Shown one piece after another: positions 53,130 to 61,878 of a stretch of 64,000 nucleotides of DNA. The stretch covers positions 1,361,146-1,425,145 of the forward strand of contig NZ_JARADB010000002.1 in assembly GCF_028765165.1 (NCBI RefSeq), written 5' to 3'. Origin of the DNA: Paenibacillus sp. MAHUQ-63. Its GTDB lineage: Bacteria; Bacillota; Bacilli; Paenibacillales; NBRC-103111. Under the pieces are notes generated by a model that made no database searches, was not told where the DNA came from, and saw only the letters and a program-made list of their open reading frames with translations. Every line of letters starts with the position of its first letter. Within the stretch, counting starts at the first letter, position 1. The position numbers and the translations under genes are program-made.

Positions 53130-54332
53130 TCATTGAATCATCGTATACGAAAAATGTTTGTCCAGCGCAAAGTTGATCGCTCCCAGCGCTCCACCGATTT
53201 CCCCTAATACCGCAGTGTGCAGCGAAATGCCGGAAGAGAGGGCGGACATGGAACGCTGCCGCATTACTTTTGCAGCAATATTGACATAAGTGTCGCACGA
53301 GGTTGGAATGGATCCGCCGAGTATGATCGCTTCCGGATTCAATAAATTGACGAGGTTCGCCAGCGCGATGCCGAGGTAGGTGGCGGCATGGGTGACGATG
53401 CGGATGGCGAGCTCATCGCCCTCATCCGCCGCTCTGCACACATCGCCGGCTTGCAGGAGCTGCAGATCGTTGCCGGGGATGACCCGGTTCAACGAACTGC
53501 CTTCCGCTCCGGCACGCAGCAATCTGCGGGCTTCCTGGACGATGGCGGGGGCTGTCGCGTACAGGTGGAGACAGCCGTTATTGCCGCAAGGGCAGACCGG
53601 ACCATCCGGTTCCACGGTAATATGCCCGAGCTCACCGGCGCCTCCGAAGGAGCCGGATACGAGCTGGCGCTCGTTGAAGATCCCGGCCGCGATGCCCGAA
53701 CCGACCCCGACATAGATCATATGCGCATAGTCCCGTCCGGAGCCAAACCGGCATTCCGCAAGTCCGCGGGCGCGGTGCCGGTTCATGGCGACCGCAGGCC
53801 AGCCGAACGCTTTGGTGACCATCTCTTCAATCTCAACATTCGCCCAGCCTAAATCCGCCGCACTCTTAATAATCCCTTTCTTCGTATCAACCAGACCGGG
53901 CACGCTGAGGCCGATCATTTGAATCAGCTCATGGCCGGATGTTTTGGCGGCACCGCCAATATGTTCGATCAGTTCTTGAACCGCGGTTTCCGGCCGCGGG
54001 GAGCTTACCGGAATTTTGCTCATCTCCAGTACGTTCCCCAGCAAATCAAACATGCCTAGCGTCCAGATCTGATTGTCCAGATCCGCTCCGAGGATGGCAT
54101 GTGAGCCCGGAACGAGCTCTAGGGCAATGGCGGGGCGGCCGCCTGTGGACGGCGCTTTCTCGGTTTCCTGGACGAGATTGCACTCGATCAGCTCGGAAAT
54201 AGTGGATGAAATGGTCGCCCGGCTTAATTCCGTTATCTTCGTTAATTGAATTCGCGGCATGGAACCGTGCTTGCGAAGCGCTTGAATGATGCTCGTTTTA
54301 CTGCCTTTTTGGTCGCTTTTGTTAGATATCAT
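53130..54332 (-). CDS. ROK family transcriptional repressor (NagC/XylR type)
   Basis: 400 residues from the ATG preceded by GGTGA; a GTG four codons earlier is also possible. N-terminal helix-turn-helix (MPRIQLTKITELSRATISSTI), then the ROK sugar-kinase-like domain with the zinc motif CPCGNNGCL and GGAGELGHITVE. The catalytic aspartate site reads NRHRARG where kinases have NDANAA, so it is a regulator, not an enzyme. Divergent from the sugar cluster, which it probably represses with a sugar as inducer. Confidence 0.93.
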   Translation of the reverse strand: MISNKSDQKGSKTSIIQALRKHGSMPRIQLTKITELSRATISSTISELIECNLVQETEKAPSTGGRPAIALELVPGSHAILGADLDNQIWTLGMFDLLGNVLEMSKIPVSSPRPETAVQELIEHIGGAAKTSGHELIQMIGLSVPGLVDTKKGIIKSAADLGWANVEIEEMVTKAFGWPAVAMNRHRARGLAECRFGSGRDYAHMIYVGVGSGIAAGIFNERQLVSGSFGGAGELGHITVEPDGPVCPCGNNGCLHLYATAPAIVQEARRLLRAGAEGSSLNRVIPGNDLQLLQAGDVCRAADEGDELAIRIVTHAATYLGIALANLVNLLNPEAIILGGSIPTSCDTYVNIAAKVMRQRSMSALSSGISLHTAVLGEIGGALGAINFALDKHFSYTMIQ

Positions 54333-54421
54333 CGTTAGCTTCACCGTCGCCCTATCGTTCAGTATGTCGAATTGAATCCGTTATAACTCTAATTTAGTAA
54401 AAATTTAAACAAAGATCAAGT

Positions 54422-54459
54422 GAATTATCGGATTGATATTTAAAATTGAGTGATAATTC
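54422..54459. promoter_or_regulatory. inverted repeat, candidate ROK operator
   Basis: GAATTATC (54422-54429) and GATAATTC (54452-54459) are exact inverted copies separated by 22 AT-rich bases, in the divergent region. The second arm lies 30 bases before the -35. Confidence 0.45.
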
Positions 54460-54488
54460 GCTTTGTTATCACCTACTTAATTTATATA

Positions 54489-54518
54489 TTGACAAAAGTG
54501 CGAAAATTCCATTATGAT
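54489..54518 (+). promoter_or_regulatory. sigma-A promoter of the sugar cluster
   Basis: TTGACA, 18-base spacer, TATGAT; the best promoter sequence in the window. Confidence 0.7.
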
Positions 54519-54529
54519 ATCCCCATGAA

Positions 54530-54545
54530 ATGAAAGCGCTGTTAT
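54530..54545. promoter_or_regulatory. possible CcpA cre site
   Basis: ATGAAAGCGCTGTTAT fits the WTGNAARCGNWWWCAW consensus with two mismatches and lies just downstream of the -10, where cre sites often cause carbon catabolite repression. Confidence 0.4.
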
Positions 54546-54557
54546 GGAGGGGATGTT

Positions 54558-55499
54558 ATGAAAGCGACGATAGTACTTGGCGGCAACATGTATGACGATT
54601 CCACAATCGAGCACTTTCTGCAGGACGCTGCGGCGATCGGCTATGAGGGTGTTGAGATCCGCGGGGTAGGCGAGTTGAAGGATGGGCATATCCCTCAAGA
54701 GCGGGCGGAGCAAATCAAGGCGATGCTCGACAGCTACAAACTCACGCCGACGAACCTATCCTTGTTTGCCGGCGGATTTGCCTGCAATACGGAAGAGGAG
54801 AACGAGGAGGAAGTCCGCAAGTGGGCCCGCTATCTAGACTTCGCCGCAACGATTGGCTGCGGGATGATGCGCCTGAATCCGGGATTCGTTCATTCGGCTG
54901 AAGCGTCTAAGGCTGATTATGCCAAAGCGGTTCGCCGGTTCCAACAGTGTGCCGATATGGCCGGTGAACGGCATATTCGCGCCGTTATCGAAATGCATCA
55001 CGGCACATTGTGCGATACGGCGGATGCATCGATCGCTTTCCTCGAGAGCGTAGGGCGGAGCAATGTCGGTCTGATCCTGGATCCGGTGAATCTGTATCAA
55101 GTGCCGACTGAATACGGGATATCAACCATTGAACGGTTAAAGCCTTATCTGTTCAACGTCCATATCAAGGACATCGTTGAGCTGAAGGGCTCCGAATACC
55201 CTTGGGCATTCGGATACAGCGATTATGTGCCGCATATCGGCAGGTACCATCGGGTGATCCCCAAGTCATGCAGCGAGGAAGAACGTTACTTCTGTCATCG
55301 TCTGATCAACCAGGGCGGCATTGACTGGTATGAAGTATTCCGAGGCTTAGAGCGGATCGCCTACAGCGGTTATCTCACGATCGAGAGCGTCAGTAAGCCG
55401 GGCTCGGATCTGCCTGCCCACACGGAGCTTGCCCGCCAATGCTACAACGACTTGCAGCATTTGCTGCAAATTACGGCAGATAAAGGAGTGCTACGGTGA
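54558..55499 (+). CDS. sugar phosphate isomerase/epimerase (AP-endonuclease-2-like TIM barrel)
   Basis: 313 residues, GGAGGGGATG ribosome site. Metal-ligand residues of the xylose-isomerase-like barrel: VEIRG, RLNPG, VIEMHHGTLCD (E then H), LILDPVN, FNVHIKDI (H and K) and a late glutamate in TIESVSK. The group includes inositol-path IolE/IolI and several sugar epimerases. First gene of the cluster; substrate depends on the unknown sugar. Confidence 0.88.
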   Translation: MKATIVLGGNMYDDSTIEHFLQDAAAIGYEGVEIRGVGELKDGHIPQERAEQIKAMLDSYKLTPTNLSLFAGGFACNTEEENEEEVRKWARYLDFAATIGCGMMRLNPGFVHSAEASKADYAKAVRRFQQCADMAGERHIRAVIEMHHGTLCDTADASIAFLESVGRSNVGLILDPVNLYQVPTEYGISTIERLKPYLFNVHIKDIVELKGSEYPWAFGYSDYVPHIGRYHRVIPKSCSEEERYFCHRLINQGGIDWYEVFRGLERIAYSGYLTIESVSKPGSDLPAHTELARQCYNDLQHLLQITADKGVLR

Positions 55500-55500
55500 A

Positions 55501-56301
55501 GTGCTGCAGAACCCAAACCCTATATCCTTCTCGCTGTTCGTGAAGCATTGGAATGACAAATCAGTGCCGGAGCTGGGTGCCTTCGTCAAAGCCGTCGGCT
55601 TCGATGGCATAGAACTGCCGATCCGCGCCGGGTTTCATGTCGAGCCTGGCACCGCGCACCGAACGCTTCCCGCACTTGCGGCACAGCTCGCACAGCAGGA
55701 CATCCGCATCTTCAGCGTTGCGGCATCGCCGGAGGAACCGGTATTCGCCGCATGTGAAGAAGCTGGCGTTCCTCTTATCCGCATCATGGTAAGTATTGAA
55801 TCGGACGGCTATAAGGCGACGGAGGAGAGGACGAAGCGCAAGCTGGAAGAGCTCGCTCCGCTTTGTGAGAAATATGGCGTCAAGATCGGCGTACAGCCGC
55901 ACTACGGCAACTATATCAACGATTCCAACGGTGTTATGCGTTTACTCGAGAACATCCGCCCGGAATCTGCAGGCGTCGTGTGGGATGCGGCGCATGATGC
56001 CTTCGCCGGGCAGCAGCCGGAATATGGACTCGATATCGTATGGACCCATCTCGCGATGGTTAATCTGAAGAATGGCTTTTTCGTCCGCAGCAATGGACCC
56101 GAAGCCGAATCGGCGGAATGGAAGCGCCATTTCACAACAGGCAGACATGGTATGGCGCAATGGCCGCGCATCGTCCGCGTTTTGAAGGAACGGATGTATA
56201 GCGGGGTGATCTGTTTAACGGCGGAATACACGGATTTGGCTCACAAGGACCGTTACATCGCCGAAGATCTCGCGTACGCCAAGTCGCTCTGGAACGAATA
56301 A
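55501..56301 (+). CDS. sugar phosphate isomerase/epimerase-like TIM barrel (second)
   Basis: 266 residues from GTG 55501 (AAAGGAG 12 bases upstream), right after the first isomerase. GFDGIELPIRAG, KIGVQPHYGNYINDS and VVWDAAHDAFAG match the same barrel superfamily, but the ligand set is different (WDAAH), so a different reaction is expected. The last strand GVICLTAEYTD supplies the late glutamate. Confidence 0.82.
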   Translation: MLQNPNPISFSLFVKHWNDKSVPELGAFVKAVGFDGIELPIRAGFHVEPGTAHRTLPALAAQLAQQDIRIFSVAASPEEPVFAACEEAGVPLIRIMVSIESDGYKATEERTKRKLEELAPLCEKYGVKIGVQPHYGNYINDSNGVMRLLENIRPESAGVVWDAAHDAFAGQQPEYGLDIVWTHLAMVNLKNGFFVRSNGPEAESAEWKRHFTTGRHGMAQWPRIVRVLKERMYSGVICLTAEYTDLAHKDRYIAEDLAYAKSLWNE

Positions 56302-56344
56302 CCGTTTAAGTAAGTTGATCCGATTCATGAAGGAGGTGTATCCG

Positions 56345-57310
56345 ATGGCAGCTCAAAATGAATGGCAATTAACCGGGTTAACGCAGTCCGCACCGAAGAG
56401 CAGATTCAAGCGTGTTATGTACAGTCTCAGAAGAGATAAGTTTCTGTATGCCTTAATTGCCCCGGGCGTATTGTTCTTCCTGATTTTCAAGTATGTACCG
56501 ATGTGGGGCATCATCATCGCCTTCCAAGACTACTCGCCTTATATGGGCGTCATGGGCAGCGAGTGGGTCGGTCTCGAGCATTTCATCCGCTTCTTCTCCA
56601 ACCCGGATTTCTACTTGCTGTTCCGCAATACGCTGGCGATCAGCGTGCTGAATCTTGTCTTCTTTTTCCCGCTGCCGATTCTGCTGTCACTGCTGCTGAA
56701 CGAGCTGCGCAATGCCGTTTATAAGAAATGGATTCAATCCATCGTCTATATGCCGCATTTCTTATCCTGGGTAATAATCGCCGGCATTACGTTCTTGCTG
56801 CTATCGCAATCGTCGGGTATTTTGAACAAAATGCTGGTCGAGCTGGGATTCCCCAAATACGACTTTCTCACGAACGAGAATAATTTCTGGGCGCTTCTGA
56901 CGATCCAAAATATTTGGAAAGAAACAGGGTGGGGGACGATCATTTTCCTGGCGGCAATTGCCGGCGTAGATCCCCAGCTCTATGAGGCGGCCAAAATGGA
57001 TGGGGCGAACCGCTTGCGCCAGGCTTGGCACGTCACGCTTCCTGCGATTCGCAGCGTCATCGTCGTTCTATTCATCTTAAGGCTTGGCCACATCATGGAT
57101 GTGGGATTCGAGCAAGTGTTCCTGATGATGAACGGCGCCGTATCCAATGTGGCAGATGTCTTCGAAACTTACGTATACCGCATCGGTATCCAACAGGGAC
57201 AATTCAGCTTTAGTACCGCTGTCGGTTTATTCAAATCCGTTATCGGATTCCTTCTAGTGATTGCCGCCAACAAGCTGGCCAAACGGTTCGGCGAAGAAGG
57301 GGTTTACTAA
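56345..57310 (+). CDS. carbohydrate ABC transporter permease (LplB type)
   Basis: 321 residues from ATG 56345 with AAGGAGGTG. Six membrane segments, YVPMWGIIIAFQDYSPYMG start signature of LplB proteins, and the ATPase-contact EAA loop YEAAKMDGANRLRQAWHVTLP. It forms the transporter with the next gene and the lipoprotein. No ATPase gene is in the window; a shared MsmX-type ATPase is expected. Confidence 0.93.
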   Translation: MAAQNEWQLTGLTQSAPKSRFKRVMYSLRRDKFLYALIAPGVLFFLIFKYVPMWGIIIAFQDYSPYMGVMGSEWVGLEHFIRFFSNPDFYLLFRNTLAISVLNLVFFFPLPILLSLLLNELRNAVYKKWIQSIVYMPHFLSWVIIAGITFLLLSQSSGILNKMLVELGFPKYDFLTNENNFWALLTIQNIWKETGWGTIIFLAAIAGVDPQLYEAAKMDGANRLRQAWHVTLPAIRSVIVVLFILRLGHIMDVGFEQVFLMMNGAVSNVADVFETYVYRIGIQQGQFSFSTAVGLFKSVIGFLLVIAANKLAKRFGEEGVY

Positions 57311-57333
57311 TCTCCGGTGAAGGGGTGAGAGGA

Positions 57334-58215
57334 ATGAAGCGAAGTCTAGGCACTCGCCTGTTCGATACGGCGAATGTGATTCTTCTGGCTATGATTGCGA
57401 TCATTACACTATTCCCGCTGTACTATGTATTTGTCGTCTCTTTTACGGATCCGGTTGAGTATATCCAGAAGCAGGGTTTCATTTTATTTCCGGCACATTG
57501 GAGCTTCGATTCCTACAAATATTTGTTATCGACGTCAGCCTTCAAGAACGCGACGTTGGTCAGCGGGTTCCTGGCTACGGTCGGTACCGCGTTAAGTCTG
57601 GTCATTACTTCTGCACTTGCTTATGGCTTGTCACGAAAAAGATTGATGGGCCGCAGAGTGCTCATGCTGATGATTCTCGTTACCCTCTTGTTCAGCCCGG
57701 GCCTCATACCTCCGTACCTACTCGTTCGCGATCTGGGCTTGATCAATAGCATTTGGTCGCTGATTATCCCGGTGCTGACCAGCGGATGGTACGTGCTTCT
57801 GATGAAAAGCTTCTTCGACAGCATTCCCGTAGAGCTGGAGGAATCTGCGGTGATCGACGGCACGACGGATATCGGGGTGTTTTTCCGCATCGTCCTGCCG
57901 CTGTCGCTGCCTGCGCTTGCCGCCTTCGGATTGTTCTATGCTGTCGCGTACTGGAACACCTTCTTTCATGCGGTATTGTACATCAACGATCATGTCAAAT
58001 GGCCGCTGCAGCTCGTGCTTCGCAACATGCTGATCGACTCGTCCACCCAAGCGGGGGGAACGGCGGCGGCCGAGATGATGGCGGAACAAAACATCCCTAC
58101 CGAAACTTTGAAAATGGCTGCCGTCGTTATCGCTACGATACCGATCCTATGCGTTTATCCGTTCCTGCAGAAGCATTTTGCCAAAGGTGTGATGCTCGGT
58201 TCGGTGAAAGGATAA
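57334..58215 (+). CDS. carbohydrate ABC transporter permease (YtcP type)
   Basis: 293 residues from ATG 57334 with GTGAGAGG. Six membrane segments, PLYYVFVVSFTDP, and the EAA loop ELEESAVIDGTTDIGVFFRIV. Partner of the LplB-type permease; the two genes are 23 bases apart. Confidence 0.93.
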   Translation: MKRSLGTRLFDTANVILLAMIAIITLFPLYYVFVVSFTDPVEYIQKQGFILFPAHWSFDSYKYLLSTSAFKNATLVSGFLATVGTALSLVITSALAYGLSRKRLMGRRVLMLMILVTLLFSPGLIPPYLLVRDLGLINSIWSLIIPVLTSGWYVLLMKSFFDSIPVELEESAVIDGTTDIGVFFRIVLPLSLPALAAFGLFYAVAYWNTFFHAVLYINDHVKWPLQLVLRNMLIDSSTQAGGTAAAEMMAEQNIPTETLKMAAVVIATIPILCVYPFLQKHFAKGVMLGSVKG

Positions 58216-58246
58216 TCATTAATGCCTAATAATGAGGAGGGTTACT

Positions 58247-59773
58247 ATGAGGGGCAAGACTAGGGTGACATTACGCAGTTTGGTGCCATCGTCCGTTGCC
58301 GTCATGATGCTGACGTCAATACTTTCCGCCTGCTCCGGGACGTCCGGGTCCCAAGGTGCAAGCGGTACTGCGAAGGATGAGAAGCCGACGGAAATCAGCA
58401 TTTTCACGGAGTTCAGTACGCCGGAGCCTCCGGGAGCAGACAACCCGGTGACGAAGGAATTCGAGAAACGCACGAATACGAAGCTGAACATCATGTGGAC
58501 TTCACCGAATGCATGGGAGGAGAAGCAAAACGTGCTGCTTGCCTCCGGAGATATGCCGGATCTGATGAAGATCAAAGATATGAAGCAGGTTCAAGCGATC
58601 AATTTGATCAAGCAGGGAGCCTTCTGGGATTTGGGGCCTTATTTGAAAGATTACAAGAACTTGTCCGCATATCCGCAAGAAATTATGGATTTGGTGAAAG
58701 TGAACGGTAAACAGTATATTCTGCCTTCCGTTCGCCCGCTGCAAGGCGGAAGTTTCTTTAATATCCGTAAAGACTGGTTGGATAACGTCGGTTTGCCGAT
58801 GCCGCAAACGATGGATGATTTCTATAACGCGCTGAAAGCTTTCACGGAGAAAGATCCGGATAAAAACGGTAAAAACGACACCTATGGGTATAACGGTAAA
58901 GATTGGGGCAAGGTTCTCGATATTTTCAACAAAAGCAACGGGAAATGGAAAGATGTGAACGGCAAGCTGGTGGATACCGATATGGAGCCAGGAACAAGAG
59001 ACGGGCTTCTCTATTTGAACAAAATGTTCAAGGAGAAAATCATTCCGGAAGATTTCGCTGTCATGAAAACGACGGATTATGAGAACATGGCCAAAGCCGG
59101 CAAAGTCGGCGTTCAACCGGACACGACGGAAGGCGTCTTCCGCGCTACGGAGGGCGCGCAGAAGCTCGATCCGAAGGCCGATTTCGTCGCGATGACTTAT
59201 TTGGAAGGGCCGAACGGTAAAATGGTTCACACGTCCAGCGGATTTGCCGGACTCTACTTGATCCCGAAAAAAGTGCCGGAAGCCAAAATGAAGAAAATTC
59301 TGGCGCTCATGGATTACGGCGCGTCTGAGGAAGGCTTTGAGCTCGCGTGTTATGGACTCAAGGATATTCATTTCACCGTTGTTGACGGGTTCAAAACGAC
59401 GACGGAACAAGCTGTCAAGGACAGCGTTTCGCAGAGCTCGTTCGGTAAAATTTTCGAAAAATACGATCCGTACCTGTGGGCTTACCGCGTAGGCATGCCG
59501 AAAGCGATGTTCGAACGCAATAAGAAGATCGTTGACGATCGCGCCAATTATGGCATATCGGATGTTTCCATCGGCTTGATGTCCGATACCGATCTGAAAA
59601 TGGGTCCTGATTTCAAAAAGAAAATGGACGATATGAAAATTAAAGTGATTATGGGGAAAGAGCCGATCGAGTCATGGGATGCCCTGGTCAAATCGATGAA
59701 AGCGGACGCGAACTATACCAAAATGGTTGAGGAGTTCAATCAAGCGTACCAGACTAGAAAAAACAGCAGATAA
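58247..59773 (+). CDS. extracellular solute-binding lipoprotein (LipO type)
   Basis: 508 residues from ATG 58247 with GAGGAGGG. Signal peptide with lipobox ILSAC (C29), then a G/S/A-rich tether and a large family-1-type binding protein (MWTSPNAWEEKQNVLLASGDMPDLM near 84-108). It binds the imported sugar or oligosaccharide on the cell surface and delivers it to the two permeases. Its length (~500) is the norm for this LipO/YtcQ class. Confidence 0.94.
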   Translation: MRGKTRVTLRSLVPSSVAVMMLTSILSACSGTSGSQGASGTAKDEKPTEISIFTEFSTPEPPGADNPVTKEFEKRTNTKLNIMWTSPNAWEEKQNVLLASGDMPDLMKIKDMKQVQAINLIKQGAFWDLGPYLKDYKNLSAYPQEIMDLVKVNGKQYILPSVRPLQGGSFFNIRKDWLDNVGLPMPQTMDDFYNALKAFTEKDPDKNGKNDTYGYNGKDWGKVLDIFNKSNGKWKDVNGKLVDTDMEPGTRDGLLYLNKMFKEKIIPEDFAVMKTTDYENMAKAGKVGVQPDTTEGVFRATEGAQKLDPKADFVAMTYLEGPNGKMVHTSSGFAGLYLIPKKVPEAKMKKILALMDYGASEEGFELACYGLKDIHFTVVDGFKTTTEQAVKDSVSQSSFGKIFEKYDPYLWAYRVGMPKAMFERNKKIVDDRANYGISDVSIGLMSDTDLKMGPDFKKKMDDMKIKVIMGKEPIESWDALVKSMKADANYTKMVEEFNQAYQTRKNSR

Positions 59774-59796
59774 CATAAAAGGAGTGGGGGAGTTCC

Positions 59797-60828
59797 ATGC
59801 CAGCAAAATTAAGATTGGCTGTTGTCGGATTAGGACGCGTCTCCAAGTCACACCTTCCGGCGGTACGAGAACTGTCCGGCAAAGTTGAGCTGGCTGCGCT
59901 GGTATCGCGCGACGCTGCCAAAGCGGAGCAGGAAGCATCGCAATGGGAGGGTGTCAAGGTCTACACGTCGTATGAGGATGCGCTGCAAGATCCGAATATC
60001 GATGCTTGCCTGCTGCTGCTGCCCCATGATCTTCACGCCGAATATGCGATACAAGCGCTTCGAGCCGGCAAGCATGTGCTTGTCGAGAAGCCGATGGCGA
60101 TGAATGTGCAAGAGGCTGAAGCGATGGTTGCTGCCGCCGAAGCAAGCAGCGCTGTGCTGATGATCGGGCAGAGCCGCCGATTTCATCAGCCAGTAGTTGA
60201 GTCCATACGGCGGGTCAGAGCCAATGAGATCGGCAGTCTCATTAATATCAATGCGCTGCTGCTGGCTCATATGGATAAGCCTGCTACAGATTGGTGGAAG
60301 GATGAATCCAAGATCGGCGGTTTTATTATCCCGCTCTGGGGCAGTCATATTCTGGACTATATCCTATGGGCGTACGATAAAATGCCGGTTGCGGTTTATG
60401 CGCAAGGGCTTTCGAATAATCCGAATTGGAGCGGTGAGGATGAGGTGGCGATATCGCTGAATTTCGGAGAGGGTCAAATGGCCAATCTGCTCATGTCCTT
60501 CAATGCCGGCGCGCGTGCCACCGATGAGGAAGGCTTGACAGGCAAACGGATCTGGTCGACGCAGAACAGTATCTATGACCGGTACTTGATCGGTTCCAAC
60601 GGCATGATGCATCTTAAAGATGAGTACGAGCTAACGGTAAATGGGGAAAAGCAGGCGGAGTGCGAGCGCTCGAATGCGAATTTCAACTGGCAGCTGGAGG
60701 AGTTCGCCGATGCGATTCGGGAAGGGCGGGAACCGCTTGCTTCCGGTAGAGAAATCATCCGCGTGATGAAGGTGATCGACGCCTGCTTCGAATCGATGCG
60801 TACACATCAGGTCATTGCGCTTCAATAA
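59797..60828 (+). CDS. Gfo/Idh/MocA family NAD(P)-dependent oxidoreductase
   Basis: 343 residues. Rossmann LAVVGLGRVSKSHLPAV, the EKPMAMN motif with catalytic lysine, and the second-domain GGFIIPLWGSHILDYI segment with the active-site histidine. Enzymes of this family oxidise or epimerise sugars and inositols at a carbon; within this cluster it would act on the imported sugar. Ribosome site AAAAGGAG. Confidence 0.93.
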   Translation: MPAKLRLAVVGLGRVSKSHLPAVRELSGKVELAALVSRDAAKAEQEASQWEGVKVYTSYEDALQDPNIDACLLLLPHDLHAEYAIQALRAGKHVLVEKPMAMNVQEAEAMVAAAEASSAVLMIGQSRRFHQPVVESIRRVRANEIGSLININALLLAHMDKPATDWWKDESKIGGFIIPLWGSHILDYILWAYDKMPVAVYAQGLSNNPNWSGEDEVAISLNFGEGQMANLLMSFNAGARATDEEGLTGKRIWSTQNSIYDRYLIGSNGMMHLKDEYELTVNGEKQAECERSNANFNWQLEEFADAIREGREPLASGREIIRVMKVIDACFESMRTHQVIALQ

Positions 60829-60855
60829 GAGCTTGGGAAGGGTGAGGTGATTCAC

Positions 60856-61848
60856 ATGAAAAAGAAAGCGTTAGTGCTCTCGCCGGAGTCGCGCTTGAAA
60901 GAAGTATGTTCCGCCAAATGCCGGGCGCTGCTGAATGAGCATTTCGATGTAACCTGGAATGAGACCGGCAAAGATTACAGCAAGGAAGAACTGGCTGCCC
61001 TCGTTAGCGACGCAGAGGTCATCTTCACAAGCTGGGGATCGCCAAGCTTGAGCGAAGAAGCTTTGGACCGTGCGGCCAAGCTGTGCGCCGTCGGACATGC
61101 AGCCGGCACCGTGAAATCGCTCGTGCCGAAGCGGATTTTCGGCCGTGGAGTGCGGGTATTCTCTGCAGCGCCACGCATTGCCTTGAGCGTCGGCGAATAT
61201 TGTCTTGCCGCACTGCTCGCTACTCTGCGGTATCTGCCGGTGCTGGACGCATCGCTCCGGAACGGCGGGTGGAGAGAGCTGGGGCTGAAAGGCAGGGAGT
61301 TGACCGGCAGCACGATCGGTATCATTTCAGCCAGCTCCACGGCTCGTGCTTTTATGAAATTGTTAGCTCCGTTCCATGTGAATGTGCTCGTCTATGACCC
61401 GTATTTGTCGGAAGAGGCGGCAGCCCGACTTCAGGTGAAACGCGCGACGCTGGAGGAGGTTATGAGCTGTTCCATCATTTCAGTGCATGCGCCCAAGGTT
61501 CCTGCCACAGACCGGATGCTGACGCGCGAGCTGTTGGCGCGCATACCCGACGGTGCCATCTTCATGAACTCGTCGCGTGCGGCCGTCGTCGAAGAGGAAC
61601 CTTTCCTGCAAGAGCTGGCTAGCGGCCGGTTCTATGCCATCCTTGACGTGTTCGAGAAGGAACCGCTGCAGACCGACAGCCTTTTGCGTTCCTTGCCCAA
61701 CGTATTGTTGACCCCGCATATCGCCGGGGCATCCGTGCAAGGTCATCTAAGCTTGATGGAAGAGGTCGTGCAGGATGTGATCCGTGCTTTCAATAATGAA
61801 ACGACCAGCTACGAAGTAAGCGAGCGCATGTGGGAAGTCATGGCGTAA
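60856..61848 (+). CDS. 2-hydroxyacid dehydrogenase family protein with degenerate nucleotide loop
   Basis: 330 residues from ATG 60856 with GGGTGAGG. The catalytic set is present: R241 (MNSSRAAVV), E269 (DVFEKEP) and H288 (LTPHIAG). However the nucleotide loop, normally GxGxxG, reads IGIISASSTARA (154-165): all three glycines are replaced. The other dehydrogenase of this type in the window keeps them. So the fold is certain but NAD binding is doubtful; it may be an unusual enzyme or a regulatory subunit in the sugar cluster. Confidence 0.85.
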   Translation: MKKKALVLSPESRLKEVCSAKCRALLNEHFDVTWNETGKDYSKEELAALVSDAEVIFTSWGSPSLSEEALDRAAKLCAVGHAAGTVKSLVPKRIFGRGVRVFSAAPRIALSVGEYCLAALLATLRYLPVLDASLRNGGWRELGLKGRELTGSTIGIISASSTARAFMKLLAPFHVNVLVYDPYLSEEAAARLQVKRATLEEVMSCSIISVHAPKVPATDRMLTRELLARIPDGAIFMNSSRAAVVEEEPFLQELASGRFYAILDVFEKEPLQTDSLLRSLPNVLLTPHIAGASVQGHLSLMEEVVQDVIRAFNNETTSYEVSERMWEVMA

Positions 61849-61878
61849 AAATGAAGATTTGCGGAAGGAGATTGCGAC

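Noticed and set aside
58502-59410. 302-codon minus-strand frame opposite the solute-binding lipoprotein
   Set aside because: Mirror frame of an established lipoprotein gene with no start signal.
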